The translations under genes were made by a program, and so were the position numbers. The notes under the pieces are model-generated. The model was not told the DNA's origin. It was given only the letters and a program-made list of their open reading frames with translations, and searched no databases. A stretch of 64,000 nucleotides of DNA from Variovorax saccharolyticus (GTDB taxonomy: Bacteria > Pseudomonadota > Gammaproteobacteria > Burkholderiales > Burkholderiaceae_C), in NCBI RefSeq assembly GCF_030316765.1, contig NZ_JASZYT010000002.1:310001-374000 (forward strand). The letters run 5' to 3'. This document shows, piece after piece, positions 61,513 to 64,000 of this stretch (the first letter of the stretch is position 1; each line of letters opens with the position of its first letter).

Positions 61513-62324
61513 CGACTCCGGACATCCTTCTTTCCGCCAGGGACCTGAGCGTGCGCTTCGGCGGCGTGCTCGCGGTCAACAAGGTCAGCTTCGAGGTTCG
61601 ACGCGGCGAGGTCTTCACGCTGATCGGGCCGAATGGCGCCGGCAAGACCACGGTGTTCAACCTGATCAGCCGCATCTACACGCCGACCACCGGCGAGATC
61701 GTCTGGCATGGCGGCGCGGCGCCGCTGGCGCTGACCGAGCAGGCGCCGCACGAGATCGCGGCCCTGGGCATCGCGCGCACCTTCCAGAACATCGAGCTGT
61801 TCGAGCACGCCACCGTGCTGCACAACCTGCTGATCGGGCGCCACACGCACCGCCAGACCGGCTTCTGGAGCGAGGTGTTCTTCACGCCCGCCACCCGCCG
61901 CGCCGAGATCGAGGCGCGCGAGAAGGCCGAGCAGGTGATCGACCTGCTCGACCTGCAGCACCACCGCGATTCGATGGTCGCCGGCCTGCCCTACGGCGTG
62001 CGCAAGGTGGTCGAGCTGGCGCGGGCGCTGTGCACCGAGCCCAAGCTGCTGCTGCTCGACGAGCCTTCGTCGGGCCTCAACGTCGAGGAAACCGCCGACA
62101 TGGCCTTCTGGATCCAGGACATCCAGCAAGAACTCGGGATCTCGGTGCTGATGGTGGAGCACGACATGTCGCTGGTGTCGAAGGTCTCGGACCGGGTGCT
62201 GGCGATGAACATGGGCGAGGCGCTGGCTTCGGGGACGCCTTCGGAAGTGCAGTCGGATGCGAAGGTGATCGAGGCGTATCTCGGCACTGTGGATGACGTG
62301 AGCAGCTTGCGGAGGGCTGCTTGA
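61509..62324 (+). CDS. Branched-chain-type ABC transporter ATPase (LivG-like), second cluster
   Basis: 271 residues. Walker [20 protein letters not shown], degenerate signature [15 protein letters not shown], Walker [13 protein letters not shown] and MVEHDMSLV. The ATG overlaps the livM stop. It is followed not by livF directly but by a 334-bp gap with a TIR element, unlike the first cluster. Sequence differs enough from the LivG at 16208 to be an old paralogue rather than a copy. Confidence 0.9.
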   Translation: MTTPDILLSARDLSVRFGGVLAVNKVSFEVRRGEVFTLIGPNGAGKTTVFNLISRIYTPTTGEIVWHGGAAPLALTEQAPHEIAALGIARTFQNIELFEHATVLHNLLIGRHTHRQTGFWSEVFFTPATRRAEIEAREKAEQVIDLLDLQHHRDSMVAGLPYGVRKVVELARALCTEPKLLLLDEPSSGLNVEETADMAFWIQDIQQELGISVLMVEHDMSLVSKVSDRVLAMNMGEALASGTPSEVQSDAKVIEAYLGTVDDVSSLRRAA

Positions 62325-62423
62325 TGTCGTCATCGTGGTCTTCGGGACGGGCGCCCGGCACGCGGTGCAGGGGTGTGCGAACAATCCAAGCTTCTCCAAC
62401 GCCGATGCAACCCCAACCTGTCA

Positions 62424-62623
62424 GCGGTGGCGGGTGGTATGCCCTGGGCCGGCCGTTGAGGCACCGCCGAGCAGCGCAGCGGTGCGCGGAAAAAGGGCCG
62501 CGCGTGTTTGAGTGGAGCGAAGCGGAGCGAGTTTGCGCGGACCCCGCGTGCCGCGAGCAGCGCAGGGCAGCCGCGAAGCGGCCGGTGACGTCGGCCGGTC
62601 CAGGGCATACCGCCCGCCATCGC
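62424..62623. mobile_element. 200-bp element with 32-nt terminal inverted repeats (MITE-like)
   Basis: Arms 62424-62455 and 62592-62623 match in 29 of 32 positions when one is reversed (left starts GCGGTGGCGGGTGGTATGCC). The 136-bp interior has no credible gene and carries the self-similar blocks gagtggagcgaagcggagcg and cccgcgtgccgcgagcagcg. It fills most of the 334-bp gap splitting livG from livF, where the first cluster has none. No target duplication is obvious. A non-autonomous element or REP-type unit. Confidence 0.65.
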
Positions 62624-62658
62624 CGCCCCGAACAAGCCGCGTCGGAGTCTCTTGTCTC

Positions 62659-63432
62659 ATGACAGACGTCGTCCTCCAGCTCCTCAACGTCGAAAGCGCC
62701 TACGGCCCCATCAAGGCCATCCGCGGCGTCAGTCTCAAGGTGCGCGCCGGCGAGATCGCCACGGTGCTGGGCTCCAACGGCGCCGGCAAGACCACCATCC
62801 TCAAGACCATCTCCGGCATCATCGACCCGCGCAAGGGCAGCATCGAGTTCAAGGGCAGCAACATCACGGCGCAGGATCCGGCCCACATCGTCCAGCAGGG
62901 CCTGAGCCACGTGCCCGAGGGCCGCGAGGTGTTCCCGCTGCTGTCGGTCAGGGACAACCTGCTGATGGGCGCCTACACCCGCCGCGACCGCGACGGCGTC
63001 GCGCGCGACATCGAGACCGTGTTCGGCTACTTCCCGATCCTCAAGGAGCGCGCCACGCAGGACGCCGGCCTGCTCTCGGGCGGCCAGCAGCAGATGCTCG
63101 CGATCTCGCGGGCCATCATGGCCGCGCCGCACCTGATCCTGCTCGACGAGCCCAGCCTCGGCCTCTCGCCCAAGCTCACCAAGGAGATCTTCGAGATCGT
63201 GGTTCGCATCAACCGCGAGCGCGGCACCACCATCCTGCTGGTCGAGCAGAACGCCAACATGGCGCTCAATGCCTCCGACTACGGCTACGTGCTGGAGAAC
63301 GGCCGCATCGTGATGGAAGACACCTGCGAACGGCTGCGCGAGAAGGAGGACATCAAGGAGTTCTACCTCGGCCTCAAGGACGACGGCGTGCGCGGCGAGC
63401 GGCGCTGGAAGAAAAAGAAGACCTGGAGATGA
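62659..63432 (+). CDS. Branched-chain-type ABC transporter ATPase (LivF-like), second cluster
   Basis: 257 residues. Walker A GSNGAGKTT, HVPEGREVFPLLSV, signature LSGGQQQMLAISRAI, Walker B LILLDEPSLGLSP and LVEQNANMAL. The Lys/Arg-rich C-terminus (RRWKKKKTWR) resembles that of the LivF at 12002. Its stop overlaps the ligase ATG in ATGA. The insertion upstream leaves the translation start intact but could weaken coupling to livG. Confidence 0.9.
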   Translation: MTDVVLQLLNVESAYGPIKAIRGVSLKVRAGEIATVLGSNGAGKTTILKTISGIIDPRKGSIEFKGSNITAQDPAHIVQQGLSHVPEGREVFPLLSVRDNLLMGAYTRRDRDGVARDIETVFGYFPILKERATQDAGLLSGGQQQMLAISRAIMAAPHLILLDEPSLGLSPKLTKEIFEIVVRINRERGTTILLVEQNANMALNASDYGYVLENGRIVMEDTCERLREKEDIKEFYLGLKDDGVRGERRWKKKKTWR

Positions 63433-64000
63433 CCAACGCCATGCACGCCAAGGCACCCGCCGGCCTCTGGGACCTCGGCCGCATCCAGTCGCGCTCCGAC
63501 ATCGTGGTGCCCGGCGAGACCATGGCCGCGATGTTCTGGAACGCCGCCCGCCAGCGTGGCGACAAGGTCTGGATGCGGCAGAAGAAGCTCGGCATCTGGC
63601 GCAGCTGGAGCTGGAAGCAGACCGCCGACGCGGTGTCCGAGATCGCCGGCGGCCTGATGGCGATCGGCTTCGCACCGCACGAGTGCGCATCGATCCTTTC
63701 GAACACCGTGATCGAATGGGTGCTGTGCGACCTCGCGGTGCTGAGCTGCGGCGGCGTCGCCAATGGCATCTATCCGACCGACGCCGCCTCGCAGGTGCAG
63801 TATCTCTGCGAGGACTCGCGCACCACCGTGCTCTTCGTCGAGGACGACGAGCAGCTCGACAAGGCGCTCGAAGTGCGCGCCGCGCTGCCGCTGCTGCGCA
63901 AGATCGTGGTCTTCGACATGGAAGGCCTGCGCGACCTGCAGGACGCCGACGTCATCAGTCTCGATGCGCTGCGCGCGCTCGGCCGCGAGTACCTGCTGGC
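63429..64000 (+). CDS. AMP-dependent acyl-CoA synthetase, N-terminal part (cut by window end)
   Basis: The first 190 residues of an AMP-dependent ligase; the ATG overlaps the livF stop. MFWNAARQRGDKVWMRQKK, the IWRSWSWKQTADAV segment, GFAPHECASILSNTVIEWV and GGVANGIYPTD are typical of the N-lobe of long-chain-type acyl-CoA synthetases. The YTSGTTG loop is beyond the window. Its layout after livHMGF mirrors the ligase at 16990, which is the first gene of its operon. Substrate unknown. Confidence 0.88.
   Translation, partial: MTNAMHAKAPAGLWDLGRIQSRSDIVVPGETMAAMFWNAARQRGDKVWMRQKKLGIWRSWSWKQTADAVSEIAGGLMAIGFAPHECASILSNTVIEWVLCDLAVLSCGGVANGIYPTDAASQVQYLCEDSRTTVLFVEDDEQLDKALEVRAALPLLRKIVVFDMEGLRDLQDADVISLDALRALGREYLL

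Noticed and set aside
62325..62658. Small ORFs in the livG-livF gap
   Set aside because: They run through the terminal-inverted-repeat element and lack any start signal; the composition is repeat-derived.
1..64000. CRISPR arrays, tRNA, rRNA or prophage
   Set aside because: No regularly spaced repeats, cloverleaf-like sequence, rRNA motif or phage gene was seen on either strand.

Overview
The window is GC-rich, densely packed bacterial chromosome and reads as a soil or plant-associated betaproteobacterium of the Comamonadaceae (Variovorax-like, order Burkholderiales). Three things point there: a quinohaemoprotein alcohol dehydrogenase of the Comamonas testosteroni type, four stand-alone Bug (TctC-type) solute receptors without membrane partners, and GC-rich intergenic repeats. 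The genus is an inference. I see no rRNA, tRNA, CRISPR array, phage or transposase gene.

Layout. 1-3.6 kb: partial HNH-like gene, a GAF/Fis regulator lacking the AAA+ domain, and a divergent PQQ/haem c alcohol dehydrogenase. 3.6-10.7 kb: Bug receptor, succinate-semialdehyde dehydrogenase with a sirtuin 4 nt behind it, CBS protein, cytosine-deaminase-like amidohydrolase, CoA-transferase. 10.7-19.8 kb: seven-gene minus-strand operon (acyl-CoA ligase, complete branched-chain-type ABC transporter, PaaK-like ligase) divergent from a Crp/Fnr regulator, with a perfect 18-bp palindrome between them. 19.8-24.7 kb: LuxR regulator, degenerate SRAP protein, SDR, Bug receptor, a 70-aa protein, pseudouridine synthase. 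24.8-31 kb: two-component system, secreted 111-aa protein behind a triple 11-bp operator, solute receptor, HtpG, EVE protein. 31-38.4 kb: dmeF/dmeR metal efflux pair with an exact RcnR-type operator; an acyl-CoA dehydrogenase/Bug/CoA-transferase operon with divergent LysR regulator; SrkA kinase.

38.4-45.2 kb holds the most unusual locus: an aa3-type oxidase operon with caa3-type CtaG, a CopD protein, a DUF2231 gene inserted in reverse, CuA subunit II, a fused subunit I-III, a small membrane protein, a bis-haem NOX-like flavocytochrome and an unlisted 31-aa single-span peptide. Its subunit I keeps all metal ligands and the Tyr cross-link, but the K-channel Lys is Gln, the D-channel Glu is Asp and the D-channel Asn is Thr.

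45.2-52 kb: GntR-controlled hydroxy/sugar-acid operon (IlvD/Edd dehydratase, tartronate-semialdehyde-reductase-like and hydroxypyruvate-isomerase-like enzymes, Bug receptor, NIPSNAP protein, 2-hydroxyacid dehydrogenase). 52-57.6 kb: DUF2855 protein, Ohr/OhrR with operator, enoyl-CoA hydratase and 3-hydroxyacyl-CoA dehydrogenase, PurT. 57.6-64 kb: alpha/beta hydrolase, AraC regulator, and a second branched-chain-type ABC transporter leading into an acyl-CoA ligase cut by the window end, interrupted by a 200-bp element with 32-nt terminal inverted repeats.

Functionally the region is an accessory catabolic and redox island: uptake receptors, CoA activation and beta-oxidation-type enzymes, each with its own local regulator and often a visible operator.
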